64,000 nucleotides of DNA, taken from Rhodanobacter thiooxydans LCS2 (lineage in GTDB: Bacteria; Pseudomonadota; Gammaproteobacteria; Xanthomonadales; Rhodanobacteraceae). Below are positions 35,766-44,299 of this stretch, piece by piece. Position 1 is the first letter of the stretch, and every line of letters begins with the position of its first letter. The stretch spans positions 1 through 64,000 of the forward strand of contig NZ_AJXW01000079.1 in NCBI RefSeq assembly GCF_000264375.1, given 5' to 3'. Below the pieces are notes generated by a model that had not been told where the DNA came from, did not search any database, and was given only the letters and a program-made list of their open reading frames with translations. Position numbers and translations under genes: made by a program.

Positions 35766-37574
35766 TTACTGCACGCCTTCGGCCATCACGGCAACGGCGC
35801 CCAATTGCGGTTTCGACCTACCGTCGCTGACGCTGACGCGGTTGCGGCCCTCGCGTTTGGCCCGATACAAGGCGTCGTCGGCGTGGACCAGCAGCTGGCG
35901 CAGGTCATGCCCGGAATGCTTGGTGGTAGCCACGCCAAAGCTGGCCGAGACGCAGATTTCCTCTGCAGGATCGCCGCAGACCTCCACGATCGCCAACCGC
36001 ATCCGTTCGGTGCGGGCAAGTACCTGCTCGAGCGTGCACTCCGGCAACACGATGCCGAACTCCTCGCCGCCCAGACGACCGAAGATGTCGGTGGAACGCA
36101 GATGCGCCTGGCAGGCGGCCACGGCACGCTTCAGCACGCGATCGCCCACCGCATGTCCGTAGGTGTCGTTGACGGCCTTGAAGTGGTCCAGGTCGATCAG
36201 CACCAGGCAGGCTTCCCGCCCCGCCTTCCGGCAGTACTGCAACTGCTGCTCGGCCTCATTGACGAAATGCTGCCGGTTGAAGATGTCCGTGAGCCCGTCG
36301 CGCCGCGCCTGTCGCATGAAACGCAGTTGCGAGCGCTTGACGCGGTAGGCCCAGAAGCCGATGAAAGCCAGCACCGTAAGCAACAGCAATATGTACAGAC
36401 GACTCGTTTCGGAAGCTTTTTTGTCGAGGTTTCGCTGGAGCTGAAGGATCTGGTTCTGCTTGCTCAATGTGTCCAACTGCAGTTTTTTGGCGAGAAGTTG
36501 TTGCTGGACGATTTGGAAGGCGAGTGCCCTTGCCCCCACTTCATCCAGCCAACCATTATTTGACGCCATGTAACGCTCATGATGGTCAAGAGCGGCCCGC
36601 AGGTCTCCCTGACTCTTCGCCATAAGATAGAGAACGCGCTCGGCAGTACTCAAGGATTCCGAGTATTTGTTTCCGCCACTTCGAGCAACAACCTGGAGTG
36701 CCGATTGCTTCGATAAAGCAATCTGGCCGGTACCAAAATATGCTTCGGCCAATAACGCATCAAACTGTGATAGCAACCACGAGTAGCCCCTTCTCTGCAC
36801 TGCATCGTAATTACTCTTCAAAAGCGCAATCGCCTTCTCTGAATGACCCCGTTGCAATGCAACTCTCGCCAAATACAGGCGAATGCCATTGGCATAAAGG
36901 TCGTCGCCTACCTTCTGGCAAAGATCTATGCCTTGCTGAAGCTTTTCGTTAATTCCGTCCAGCTTGCCCGCCTTGTAAAGCGCCGCCAGCCTCGCGTAGC
37001 CCGTTTTGCATATCCAATCATTCGGCTGCCGGGTTTCATTGGCAAGCTGGTCAGCATAATTCCACGCAAGATCGTACTGCCCAGACTCCTCGTAGAGGAG
37101 CGTAGCGACGGTGAGCGCCAAGGCACGCGCATCCGGGTCAGAAATCGTCTGCAGCCGCGATAACAGCAAATTCAAGCGTCGGAACGCATCCTCGTAGCGG
37201 GAACGCTCTGCAAGAGAATTCACTACGAGGGAGTCTGTTTTGAAGCGTAAAACCGAGTCCCGCGAATGGGTCAACACCGTGTCGGCCAACCGATCCGATG
37301 TCGCATAATCGCCGACGTAAGCCGCCTGCCATGCCTGAAGGTAATGCAGATATTCCTGTTGCTCGGGCGTCAACTTCGCAGCCTGTTCGTCGAGATGCCG
37401 CAAGAGCTCCAGGAATCTGTCGTAGTTCTGTGTTCTGCTGCTATCGGCCTCCTTGAGCAAGGAGGCACTTTGGTCAACAGTCGGGGGCACAGCCGCATAG
37501 GCAATACCCCCGGATAGTCCGAGCAATATCCACCCCGCGATCACCATCCGACGATTCACTACGGATGCGGGCAT
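35766..37574 (-). CDS. Diguanylate cyclase with periplasmic TPR-like sensor (copy 2)
   Basis: 602 residues with the same architecture as the protein at 33419: signal sequence, TPR-like periplasmic region, one transmembrane helix (LYILLLLTVLAFIGFWAY) and GGDEF with GGEEF at 502-506 and I-site RSTD at 493-496. It starts only 12 bp after precursor B, so the two are certainly co-transcribed. The TPR-coding part is AT-richer (29 of 60 G+C at 36661-36720) than the GGDEF part (42 of 60 at 36061-36120), which points to a mosaic or fast-evolving sensor. The start could be ATG 37574 or ATG 37547. Confidence 0.92.
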   Translation of the reverse strand: MPASVVNRRMVIAGWILLGLSGGIAYAAVPPTVDQSASLLKEADSSRTQNYDRFLELLRHLDEQAAKLTPEQQEYLHYLQAWQAAYVGDYATSDRLADTVLTHSRDSVLRFKTDSLVVNSLAERSRYEDAFRRLNLLLSRLQTISDPDARALALTVATLLYEESGQYDLAWNYADQLANETRQPNDWICKTGYARLAALYKAGKLDGINEKLQQGIDLCQKVGDDLYANGIRLYLARVALQRGHSEKAIALLKSNYDAVQRRGYSWLLSQFDALLAEAYFGTGQIALSKQSALQVVARSGGNKYSESLSTAERVLYLMAKSQGDLRAALDHHERYMASNNGWLDEVGARALAFQIVQQQLLAKKLQLDTLSKQNQILQLQRNLDKKASETSRLYILLLLTVLAFIGFWAYRVKRSQLRFMRQARRDGLTDIFNRQHFVNEAEQQLQYCRKAGREACLVLIDLDHFKAVNDTYGHAVGDRVLKRAVAACQAHLRSTDIFGRLGGEEFGIVLPECTLEQVLARTERMRLAIVEVCGDPAEEICVSASFGVATTKHSGHDLRQLLVHADDALYRAKREGRNRVSVSDGRSKPQLGAVAVMAEGVQ

Positions 37575-37586
37575 TGATCTAGCCGA

Positions 37587-37877
37587 TCAACTCCACGCAC
37601 TCAACGCGGCTCGGCTGGTTTCACCCTCGCGCTCAGGAGTTTCGCTACCGCCTTCATCCTCCTGCTCTTCCTGCTCCTCGGCGGGCGCGAGCATCGCGCA
37701 ATGTGTCGCAATGCCGAGCAATGCCTTCAATGTCGATGAATCCTCGGAGAGGATCGCATCCTGCAAAATCGAATCCAGCCCCGTGCTTGCCACTACATGC
37801 TCAAGCTCATTGACCGATGCTCGGCTCAGCTGTGCGTCCTGTCCCATCCGTTCGAGAAACTCGACAACATCCGACAT
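37587..37877 (-). CDS. Putative split-borosin precursor peptide B
   Basis: 96 residues starting MSDVVEFLERMGQDAQLSRAS. ATG 37877 is preferred over ATG 37883 because GGGGGA then stands six bases away and the N-terminus matches paralogue C. Leader 1-55 ends LLG; the core-like motif is CAMLAPA (60-66), with Ala in place of the second Cys of the other two; an acidic tail (EEQEEQEDEGG) and a less charged end follow. It is tightly linked to the cyclase gene behind it. Confidence 0.68.
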   Translation of the reverse strand: MSDVVEFLERMGQDAQLSRASVNELEHVVASTGLDSILQDAILSEDSSTLKALLGIATHCAMLAPAEEQEEQEDEGGSETPEREGETSRAALSAWS

Positions 37878-37965
37878 ATCCATTCCCCCCGACTGTTGTT
37901 GGCTTGGTCAGCGTCTTGGGGAACACGGCCTCGCTGGCGCTATGCGCGAGCGAGGCCGTTCCTAT

Positions 37966-38232
37966 TCAAGCACGCTGTGCGTGGTAGTACTCATCTTCGT
38001 CGTTGATCCCGGGAACAAGCAAACACCGTACCTGCGCAGGAACCAGCAAGCAGCACACATTCTGTGCCCCCACCAGCGCAGTCAGTCGTTCTTGGTCCTT
38101 GGCCAGCACAGCCTCCTTGACATCCTGATCGAACTGGCTATGGGCCAGCATGCGCTGCATGTCCCCGGCGGAAGCATAGCGCAAGCTGGCGTTCTGACCG
38201 ACGTTCTCAAGAAAATCAACGATATTCGACAT
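37966..38232 (-). CDS. Putative split-borosin precursor peptide C with repeated core motif
   Basis: 88 residues starting MSNIVDFLENVGQNASLRYAS. The leader is the same length as in A and B. The core-like segment is CCLLVPA (60-66) followed by a second copy RCLLVPG (69-75), then a short acidic tail. The DNA shows the duplication as two similar 14-bp stretches. ATG 38232 has GGGAG seven bases upstream. It is the first precursor gene after the methyltransferase (142 bp away, same strand), the usual relation in split borosin loci. Confidence 0.72.
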   Translation of the reverse strand: MSNIVDFLENVGQNASLRYASAGDMQRMLAHSQFDQDVKEAVLAKDQERLTALVGAQNVCCLLVPAQVRCLLVPGINDEDEYYHAQRA

Positions 38233-38374
38233 GGCGTATCTCCCGGGATAGTCAATGGATTGGAATGGCGCGACTGGCCTGATTCGCGGGGGTGGAATGG
38301 TTTGCCCCGCGGCGAGGCTTCAAACCGCGCCGATTCATCCTAGGGACGACGCCAACGGCAACTTGCCTACTTGC

Positions 38375-39196
38375 TCACAAAACGCCAGCGTCCCGCTTGA
38401 TTTCCGCCTTGTCCAGCGCGTCCAGCCGCGCACGCATTTCCATGTCGGGCTGCAACGGGCCGGCCGGCGGCAGTACCACGGTGTCTTCCATGCCGACCTC
38501 GGCCTGCGGCAGCTCGGCCAGCCGGATCCGGCGGATGCGCGGCTGCTGGATCGGCAAGGTGGCGCCGCGGTAGATGGTGATTTCATGGTCGGCCGGGTAG
38601 TCGCGCGCCAGCACCTCGACCAGCAGTTCGCGGTAAGCCGGACCGGTGGAGAAGCGTGCCAGCGACTGGTCGCCGACCAGGCCCACCTGCCACAGCACCA
38701 GGTAGGCGGTCGGGTCGATCCTGCGTTTGTAGAACAGCAGTTGGCTGGCCTCGAAGTGCTGGCAGCCGTAGCGGCCCGGGTCGATGCCGAGGTCGGCGTA
38801 CAGGCAGTCCTCGGCGGAGATGCCCGGCTCCATGTGCGCCTCGTAGCCTTCGCTGCGCGCCACCTCGATCGACTTGTGCGGCGCCCAGGCGAACACGCCG
38901 GGGTGGCCGTAGAACACCCCGCACACCCGCTTGCCCGCGCGCACCTCGGTGAGGATCGCCTCGACCATCTCGCGGTAGGTGTGCATGCGCGACTTCCCTT
39001 CGCGGTAGTACGGCTGCAGGCTGCGCACGTCTGGGTGCATCTTGTGCAGCCACATCTCGACGATGCCGTCGGAGAGCCCGGCGAACACCACGTCGGCCTG
39101 CTCGATGTAGCTGCGCGCCAGCGGTCCGAGGTGCGAGCCCAAGGTCATGCCCAGGCCCACGCAGACCAGGCTTCCGGGTGAACTTGCTGCATCCAT
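38375..39196 (-). CDS. Borosin-type peptide backbone N-methyltransferase (tetrapyrrole-methylase fold)
   Basis: 273 residues. It is a stand-alone homologue of the methyltransferase domain of the fungal borosin enzyme OphMA: GSLVCVGLGMTLG (8-20, SAM loop), YYREGKSRMHTY (63-74), FYGHPGVF (95-102) and PGISAEDCLYADLGIDP (124-140) match OphMA segments nearly residue for residue, including the Tyr/Arg/Tyr residues implicated in amide deprotonation. In bacteria such enzymes (SonM of Shewanella) act on a separate precursor. The three small proteins next to it are the natural substrates to propose. ATG 39196 is preferred over TTG 39217. It starts 40 bp after the slipin stop. Confidence 0.85.
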   Translation of the reverse strand: MDAASSPGSLVCVGLGMTLGSHLGPLARSYIEQADVVFAGLSDGIVEMWLHKMHPDVRSLQPYYREGKSRMHTYREMVEAILTEVRAGKRVCGVFYGHPGVFAWAPHKSIEVARSEGYEAHMEPGISAEDCLYADLGIDPGRYGCQHFEASQLLFYKRRIDPTAYLVLWQVGLVGDQSLARFSTGPAYRELLVEVLARDYPADHEITIYRGATLPIQQPRIRRIRLAELPQAEVGMEDTVVLPPAGPLQPDMEMRARLDALDKAEIKRDAGVL

Positions 39197-39236
39197 GGTG
39201 GGCACCCGTCTCGGCAAGTGAAGTAAGCCGCATTAT

Positions 39237-40043
39237 TCACTCGCCGTCGGCGCTTGCGCCAGCTCGGTGCTCCGACGGGGCCGCGCCGGCCTTCGCCGGC
39301 AGCGCCTCCAGCAACGGCTTGATCAGGTCCAGCGGCAGCGGAAACACGATGGTCGACGACTTGCCGCTGTTGGACATGTCGGCCAGTGTCTGCAGGTAGC
39401 GCAGCTGCAGCGCCTGCGGCTGCTGCGACAGCAGCGCGGCGGCATCGCGCAGCTTCTCGGCGGCCTGCAGCTCGCCGTCGGCGTGGATCACCTTGGCGCG
39501 GCGTTCGCGCTCGGCCTCGGCCTGACGGGCGATCGCGCGCACCATGGTCTCGTTGAGGTCGACATCCTTGAGCTCCACGTTGGCGACCTTGATGCCCCAC
39601 GGGTCGGTGGCCTCGTCGAGGATCGCCTGCAGGGTGTGGTTGATCGAGTCGCGCTGCGACAGGATCTCGTCCAGCTCGTGCTGGCCAAGCACCGAGCGCA
39701 GCCGGGTCTGCGCCAGCTGGCTGGTGGCCTGCAGGAAGTTCTCCACCTGCAATACGGATTTGTCCGGCTCGACCACGCGGAAGTAGACCACCGCGTTGAC
39801 CCGCACCGAGACGTTGTCGCGCGAGATCACGTCCTGCGGCGGCACGTCCATCACGGTCACCCGCAGGTCGACGCGGATCATCCGCTGCACGAACGGCACC
39901 AGCAGCACCAGTCCGGGCCCCTTGGTGCCGGTGTAGCGGCCCAGCGTCAGCACTACCCCGCGCTGATACTCCGGCAGGATCTTCACCGCGGAGAACAGCA
40001 GCAGCACGCCGAGGATTACCAGAACGCCGACGAATCCGAACAT
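39237..40043 (-). CDS. Slipin (SPFH/stomatin-like) membrane protein
   Basis: 268 residues: N-terminal membrane helix ([21 protein letters not shown]), SPFH domain ([25 protein letters not shown]...) and a C-terminal coiled coil rich in Ala/Glu/Arg ([20 protein letters not shown]). It typically forms large oligomers in membrane microdomains with NfeD partners. ATG 40043 follows GGGAG six bases upstream; the open frame continues to 40262 inside nfeD. It is encoded 16 bp after nfeD, the classic pair. Confidence 0.93.
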   Translation of the reverse strand: MFGFVGVLVILGVLLLFSAVKILPEYQRGVVLTLGRYTGTKGPGLVLLVPFVQRMIRVDLRVTVMDVPPQDVISRDNVSVRVNAVVYFRVVEPDKSVLQVENFLQATSQLAQTRLRSVLGQHELDEILSQRDSINHTLQAILDEATDPWGIKVANVELKDVDLNETMVRAIARQAEAERERRAKVIHADGELQAAEKLRDAAALLSQQPQALQLRYLQTLADMSNSGKSSTIVFPLPLDLIKPLLEALPAKAGAAPSEHRAGASADGE

Positions 40044-40059
40044 GATCATCTCCCGTCTC

Positions 40060-41466
40060 TCATGGATGGGTCGCGTCGGCTGGCGCCGGCTCGACCCGCA
40101 ACAGCAAACCCTGCCGCGACACCACGCGCACCCGCGCACCAGCCGGCAAGGCGATATCGCTGCGCACGCGCCAGCGCTCGCCGCGCACCAGCATCCATGC
40201 CTCGCCGTCGGCTTCCACCGGCTCCAGCAGTTCCCCGGTGTCCACCAGCATCGCCGCATCACCGGTAACCTGGTGGGCGCGGCGCGAACGGAACACCAGC
40301 CACACGATCAGCGCCAGCAACGCGGCCGCACACACGGCGATGCCGGCGATCACGCCGAGGTTCACGCCGTAGCCCGGCACCCCGGTGTTCATCAGCATTA
40401 CCGAGCCCACCACGAACGACACCAGGCCGCCCGCACCGAACGCACCCACGCTGGGATTGGCTGCCTCGGCCACCAGCAGGCCCACGCCCAGCGCCATCAA
40501 GGCCAGCCCGGCGTAGTTCACCGGCAGCAGCTGCAGCGCATACAGCCCGACCAGCAGGCAGATACCGCCGGCGATGCCCGGCAACATGGCACCGGGATGC
40601 ATCGCCTCCAGGGCCAGACCGAAGATGCCGCCCAGCAGCAGCAGATAGGCGATGGTCGGATTGGTGATGATCGCCAGGAAGCGCGTGCGCGCACCGGGCG
40701 CATACTCGCGCACGGACGCACCCTTGAGCTGCAGCGCGACATCGCGCTCGCCCACCCGCACCTTGCGCCCGTCCGCTTTGGCCAGCAGGTCGGCCACGTC
40801 CGCCGCCACGAAGTCGACCACGTGCTGCTGCGCGGCCTCGCTGGCAGTCAGCGTGGCCGCACCTCGCACCGCCTGTTCGGCCCACTGCGCGTTGCGCCCG
40901 CGCAACTGCGCCAGCGAGCGGATGTAGGCGATCGCGTCGTTCATCACCTTGTGCGACTCGGCGTCGTTGCCTGCTGCCGCCTCGTCTTTGGCGGCAGAAC
41001 CCGCCGACGCCGGCTGCTCGCCGGTTTTTGGCAGCGGCATGGGCGTGGCGCCACCCAGCGACACCGGCGTGGCCGCGCCCAGGTGGGTTGCCGGCGCCAT
41101 CGCGGCGATCTGCCCTGCATACAGGATGTAGGTGCCGGCCGAGGCCGCCCGGGCGCCCTGCGGGGCCACGTACACCAACACCGGCACCGGGCTGGCCAGC
41201 ATGCCGGTGATGATCTGCCGCATCGAGTCGGCCAGCCCGCCGGGCGTGTCCAGCCGCAGCACGATCGCCACCGCGCCGTCAGTCACCGCGCGTTTCGAGG
41301 CGTCGTCGAAGTATTCGGCGGCGGCCGGCCCGATCGGGCCGTCCAGGGCGATCTGCGCCACCATCGGCCGGCTTGCCGGGGGTTGGCCGGTCACCGCCGC
41401 CAGCACCGTGACTACCGGCAGCATGCAGCAGAACATGATCCATGCCACCCTCGACCAGCGCTTCAT
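40060..41466 (-). CDS. NfeD-type membrane-bound serine protease (ClpP-like)
   Basis: 468 residues. Signal or anchor helix, a ClpP-like protease domain ([52 protein letters not shown], whose Ser in ASAGTY is the nucleophile), several transmembrane helices (about 230-380) and an OB-fold NfeD domain at the end ([16 protein letters not shown]). It is the long NfeD1b form that cleaves stomatin-like partners. ATG 41466 has GGAGG eight bases upstream; the frame is open to 41493. Probably co-transcribed with the slipin gene and possibly with the borosin-type methyltransferase. Confidence 0.92.
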   Translation of the reverse strand: MKRWSRVAWIMFCCMLPVVTVLAAVTGQPPASRPMVAQIALDGPIGPAAAEYFDDASKRAVTDGAVAIVLRLDTPGGLADSMRQIITGMLASPVPVLVYVAPQGARAASAGTYILYAGQIAAMAPATHLGAATPVSLGGATPMPLPKTGEQPASAGSAAKDEAAAGNDAESHKVMNDAIAYIRSLAQLRGRNAQWAEQAVRGAATLTASEAAQQHVVDFVAADVADLLAKADGRKVRVGERDVALQLKGASVREYAPGARTRFLAIITNPTIAYLLLLGGIFGLALEAMHPGAMLPGIAGGICLLVGLYALQLLPVNYAGLALMALGVGLLVAEAANPSVGAFGAGGLVSFVVGSVMLMNTGVPGYGVNLGVIAGIAVCAAALLALIVWLVFRSRRAHQVTGDAAMLVDTGELLEPVEADGEAWMLVRGERWRVRSDIALPAGARVRVVSRQGLLLRVEPAPADATHP

Positions 41467-41571
41467 CGGACCTGCCTCCCGCCGATTCGTCATCTACGCA
41501 GCCATCGTAGCGCGGACGGCGCGCGCAAGCTCGTCAATCGCAGCTACCGGCAATCATCCAGGGAAACCGTC

Positions 41572-42027
41572 ATGCCAAAAATCGACATAGCTTCCATCCC
41601 GGAACGCAAGGGCTCCGGCTATCCGCCGCCTTATGCGGCGTTCGCTGGCGAGCGCCGCAAGCAGGCGCTGGGTGACGCCGGCGGCCTGACCGACTTCGGC
41701 GTCAACCTCACCCACCTGCCTGCAGGCGCCTGGTCCAGCCAGCGCCACTGGCATTCGCACGAGGACGAATTCGTCTACGTGTTGTCGGGCGAACTGGTCC
41801 TGCTCAGCGACGCCGGCGAACAAGTGCTGCGCGGCGGAGACTGTGCGGCGTTTCCGCGCAACGTCGCCGACGGCCACCACCTGATCAATCGCAGTGGAGC
41901 GATGGCCGTTTACCTGGAAATCGGCTCGCGCTCGAACGAGGATACCTGCAGCTATCCCGACATCGACCTGCGTCTGGAACGTGGCGCGGACCGTTACTCG
42001 CACAAGGACGGAACACCCTATGCCTGA
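41572..42027 (+). CDS. Cupin domain protein
   Basis: 151 residues. The two cupin motifs are HWHSHEDEFVYVLSGELVLLSD and GDCAAFPRNVADGHHLINRSG; the metal ligands are the His/His/Glu of the first motif and a His of the second. Many close relatives (with LTHLPAGAWSSQRHWHSHEDEF) are annotated only as cupins; no substrate is known. ATG 41572 follows AGGGA. Its last 10 bp overlap the convergent 2H phosphoesterase gene. Confidence 0.88.
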   Translation: MPKIDIASIPERKGSGYPPPYAAFAGERRKQALGDAGGLTDFGVNLTHLPAGAWSSQRHWHSHEDEFVYVLSGELVLLSDAGEQVLRGGDCAAFPRNVADGHHLINRSGAMAVYLEIGSRSNEDTCSYPDIDLRLERGADRYSHKDGTPYA

Positions 42028-42650
42028 GTTCCCGCGCTGTCGTCCGGCAGCGGCCATTCCGCCAGCACCTGGTAATCCGGCTGGCCAACCACGCTGTGCA
42101 GCAGCACGACGCGATCGACCGGCCACACCAGTGGCGCGATGGGCGTGACACCCGGCACCACGCCGTGGCTGTAGGCAAGCGTGACGTGCGGCGTGAAGCC
42201 CGTTTCGAGGTGACGGCCTTGCCCGGCCAGGAGCAGCGCGTGGCGCAGCTCCTGCCACAGCTGCTGCAGCGGCGCGGGCACGCTGGCACTGCGAAGGATG
42301 CATGGCGGCTGCCGGCCGCGGAAGCCGGCGGCCTGGTCCAGCACCCACTCGAAAGATGGCGTGCGCAAGCGCTGCGCCGCCGCTGTGGCGGCGGACACCA
42401 CGTCCTGCCGCAGCGACGCATGATCGCCGAGAAAATGCAGCGTGGCGTGGTAGCGCGCCGGATTCACCCAGCGTGCGCGCAGCCCGGGCTGGCCGGAGCG
42501 CAGCGCGGCCGCGGCCTGCGCCAGCCGGGCGCGCGTCGCCGCGTCCGGCAACAGGGCCAGGAACAGCCGATGCACCTCGGCGGGGTGCGCGTTATTGCCG
42601 CCAAGCAGGTCGAGCTGGGGCGGGCCGGGAGGCGGAAGTTGCCGGTTCAT
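42018..42650 (-). CDS. thpR: RNA 2',3'-cyclic phosphodiesterase (2'-5' RNA ligase family)
   Basis: 210 residues of 2H phosphoesterase fold. Both catalytic motifs are intact: HATL (68-71) and HVTL (155-158). ThpR opens 2',3'-cyclic phosphates to 2'-phosphates and can ligate tRNA halves. The Pro-rich first 25 residues are an extension beyond the usual domain; MNRQLPPPG is the only good start. Compare the divergent second family member at 54849. Confidence 0.9.
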   Translation of the reverse strand: MNRQLPPPGPPQLDLLGGNNAHPAEVHRLFLALLPDAATRARLAQAAAALRSGQPGLRARWVNPARYHATLHFLGDHASLRQDVVSAATAAAQRLRTPSFEWVLDQAAGFRGRQPPCILRSASVPAPLQQLWQELRHALLLAGQGRHLETGFTPHVTLAYSHGVVPGVTPIAPLVWPVDRVVLLHSVVGQPDYQVLAEWPLPDDSAGTQA

Positions 42651-42681
42651 CGTCAGGTGGCGGCCGAGATGACGCGCGAAA

Positions 42682-43524
42682 CTAGCCAGCCGTGCCCGCC
42701 GGCGCGGGCAAGGCCTGTCCGACCAGCAACCCGCGGATCGTGCGCAGTCTGGCCTTGATCCTCGCTTCGTTGGCCGTACCCGCGCGCAGCAGCAGCTTCT
42801 GCCCGGTCGACAGCGATTCCAGTGCCGGGTCGGCGTAGACGTAGTACGCCTTCGAGCGCACCACAGCCGGCGGCTGGGCGGGTTCCGGCGCGGCCAGCAT
42901 GTCGTCGATCGCCACGATCAGGCGGTCATTGAAATAGCCCTTCGGGTAGCCCAGCTGCCGATACGCCTGCTGGAACAGTGGATAGGCGTGCACATACCAG
43001 GCCACCAGCGCTTGCGGATCGACGGCGTCGACCACCCGCATGTACGGCTCGTAGCGCGCGGCGTTCGCGGCGCCGGGGACCGTGGCGCCGCCAGCCTCCT
43101 CGACCGCAAATGCCCCCTTGGGCGCATGCGCCGGCAGCGTGAATACCGCCAGCCCGTCGTGGCGCGGCAGCGCATCGACGGTGGCGACGATGCGCGCGAC
43201 CAGTTGCTGGCTCACCAGCAGCGAGGACAGCTCGCTGTCTCCGGCCAGCGCGACGAGCGCCGCGGCCACGCTGGCATCGCTGTCGCCCAGCGCGGGCAGC
43301 GCCGCGGTCGATGCCGTGGCCGGGCCGGACTGCACCTGTTCGATCGGATGCTGGATCGACGCTGCGGCGGGCGGCGCGGCGGTCGATGCCGTCGCCGCCG
43401 GCGTGCTGGATGCCGGCACCCCGGGCTGCATCGCCTTGCGTGCGAGGTACACGCCGCCCGCCACAACGGCCAGTACCACTACCACCGCGCCGATCCAGCT
43501 GCCTGTCGATGATTGCCTGCGCAC
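42682..43524 (-). CDS. DUF3014 membrane-anchored protein
   Basis: 280 residues: short basic N-terminus, one membrane helix (WIGAVVVVLAVVAGGVYLA, about 10-28), Ala/Pro/Thr linker, then a periplasmic domain with SELSSLLVSQQLVARIVATVDALP, RYEPYMRVVDAVDPQALVAWYVHAYPLFQQAYRQLGYP and SGQKLLLRAG. This is the DUF3014 family of gammaproteobacteria; function unknown. The GTG start at 43524 is set by AAGGGG six bases upstream; the ATG at 43602 has none. Confidence 0.88.
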   Translation of the reverse strand: MRRQSSTGSWIGAVVVVLAVVAGGVYLARKAMQPGVPASSTPAATASTAAPPAAASIQHPIEQVQSGPATASTAALPALGDSDASVAAALVALAGDSELSSLLVSQQLVARIVATVDALPRHDGLAVFTLPAHAPKGAFAVEEAGGATVPGAANAARYEPYMRVVDAVDPQALVAWYVHAYPLFQQAYRQLGYPKGYFNDRLIVAIDDMLAAPEPAQPPAVVRSKAYYVYADPALESLSTGQKLLLRAGTANEARIKARLRTIRGLLVGQALPAPAGTAG

Positions 43525-43783
43525 GTTCGCCCCTTCTGTCGTCGCGTATCCACTATGGACTCGTTCATCCGCGATTCGTTCATTGCGAGCGAATCCCGCC
43601 ACGCGAGCGTACCCGTTCCCCCGCTACGCCGCGCCCTCCCCGGCCATAACAACCGGGTCACGTGCCCGCAACGCCCTGGGGACTAAGAGCCAGGTGTGCA
43701 AGCCCGTCTTGCCGCGTGGCCCCCCGGGGTCGACCGGCCCGCCCATGCGGCAGCGCCCATGCCGGAAGCGGAGGCCTGCCCCG

Positions 43784-44281
43784 ATGAAAATCCGCTGCGT
43801 GTTCAGTACCAACGATCTGCCGGCCGCGCGCGCCGCGATGGCGGCTGCGCGCGAAGCCGGCGTCGACGACTGCGACATTTCGCTGGTCGCCCGCGAGGAC
43901 ATCGAGCTGGAGAAGATCCCCGACCACCTGATGCAGGGACGCAACGACTTCTACCCCGCCGCCGTGCGCGGTGGCGTCTGCGGCGGCGGCACCGGCCTGC
44001 TGCTGGGGCTGGCCGCGGCCGCCGTGCCGCCGCTGGGCGTGACGCTGGGCGCCGCCGCGGCGATGACCATCGCTGGCGCCGCCTTCGGCACCTGCATCGG
44101 CGAGATCGTCGGCTTCGAGGTGCCCGATACGGTGAGCCGCAAGTTCAGCGAAGAAATCGCCGCCGGACGCATCCTGGTGGTGATCGACGCCCGCCGCGAG
44201 CAGCTCGACGCGGCCGAACCGGCGGTGCTGCGCACCGGCGCCCGGGAGCTGCCGTTCCATGCGCACACCGCGCTAACCTGA
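43784..44281 (+). CDS. Small protein with glycine-rich hydrophobic core, function unknown
   Basis: 165 residues. The first 60 residues form an alpha/beta unit (KIRCVFSTNDLPAARAAMAAAREAGVDD...ISLVARED). Then comes a Gly/Ala-rich hydrophobic stretch (GGVCGGGTGLLLGLAAAAVPPLGVTLGAAAAMTIAGAAFGT, about 63-103) and another small alpha/beta part (ILVVIDARREQLDAAEPAV). This arrangement resembles stress-related DUF1269/'general stress protein 17M-like' membrane-associated proteins. GGAGG lies 9 bases before ATG 43784. Convergent with the ABC permease gene. Confidence 0.75.
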   Translation: MKIRCVFSTNDLPAARAAMAAAREAGVDDCDISLVAREDIELEKIPDHLMQGRNDFYPAAVRGGVCGGGTGLLLGLAAAAVPPLGVTLGAAAAMTIAGAAFGTCIGEIVGFEVPDTVSRKFSEEIAAGRILVVIDARREQLDAAEPAVLRTGARELPFHAHTALT

Positions 44282-44299
44282 ATACGCCGGCACCCTGGC

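Noticed and set aside
35238-38232. Small proteins A-C as toxin-antitoxin or Nif11-type leader peptides
   Set aside because: No toxin-like partner is encoded, and the fixed-length leader and core placement beside an OphMA-like enzyme fits split borosins better than the Nif11 pattern.
38375-39196. The OphMA-like enzyme as a cobalamin or siroheme biosynthesis methylase
   Set aside because: No corrin or siroheme genes are near, and the YYxxGKSRxxTY and FYGHPGVF segments follow the borosin group.
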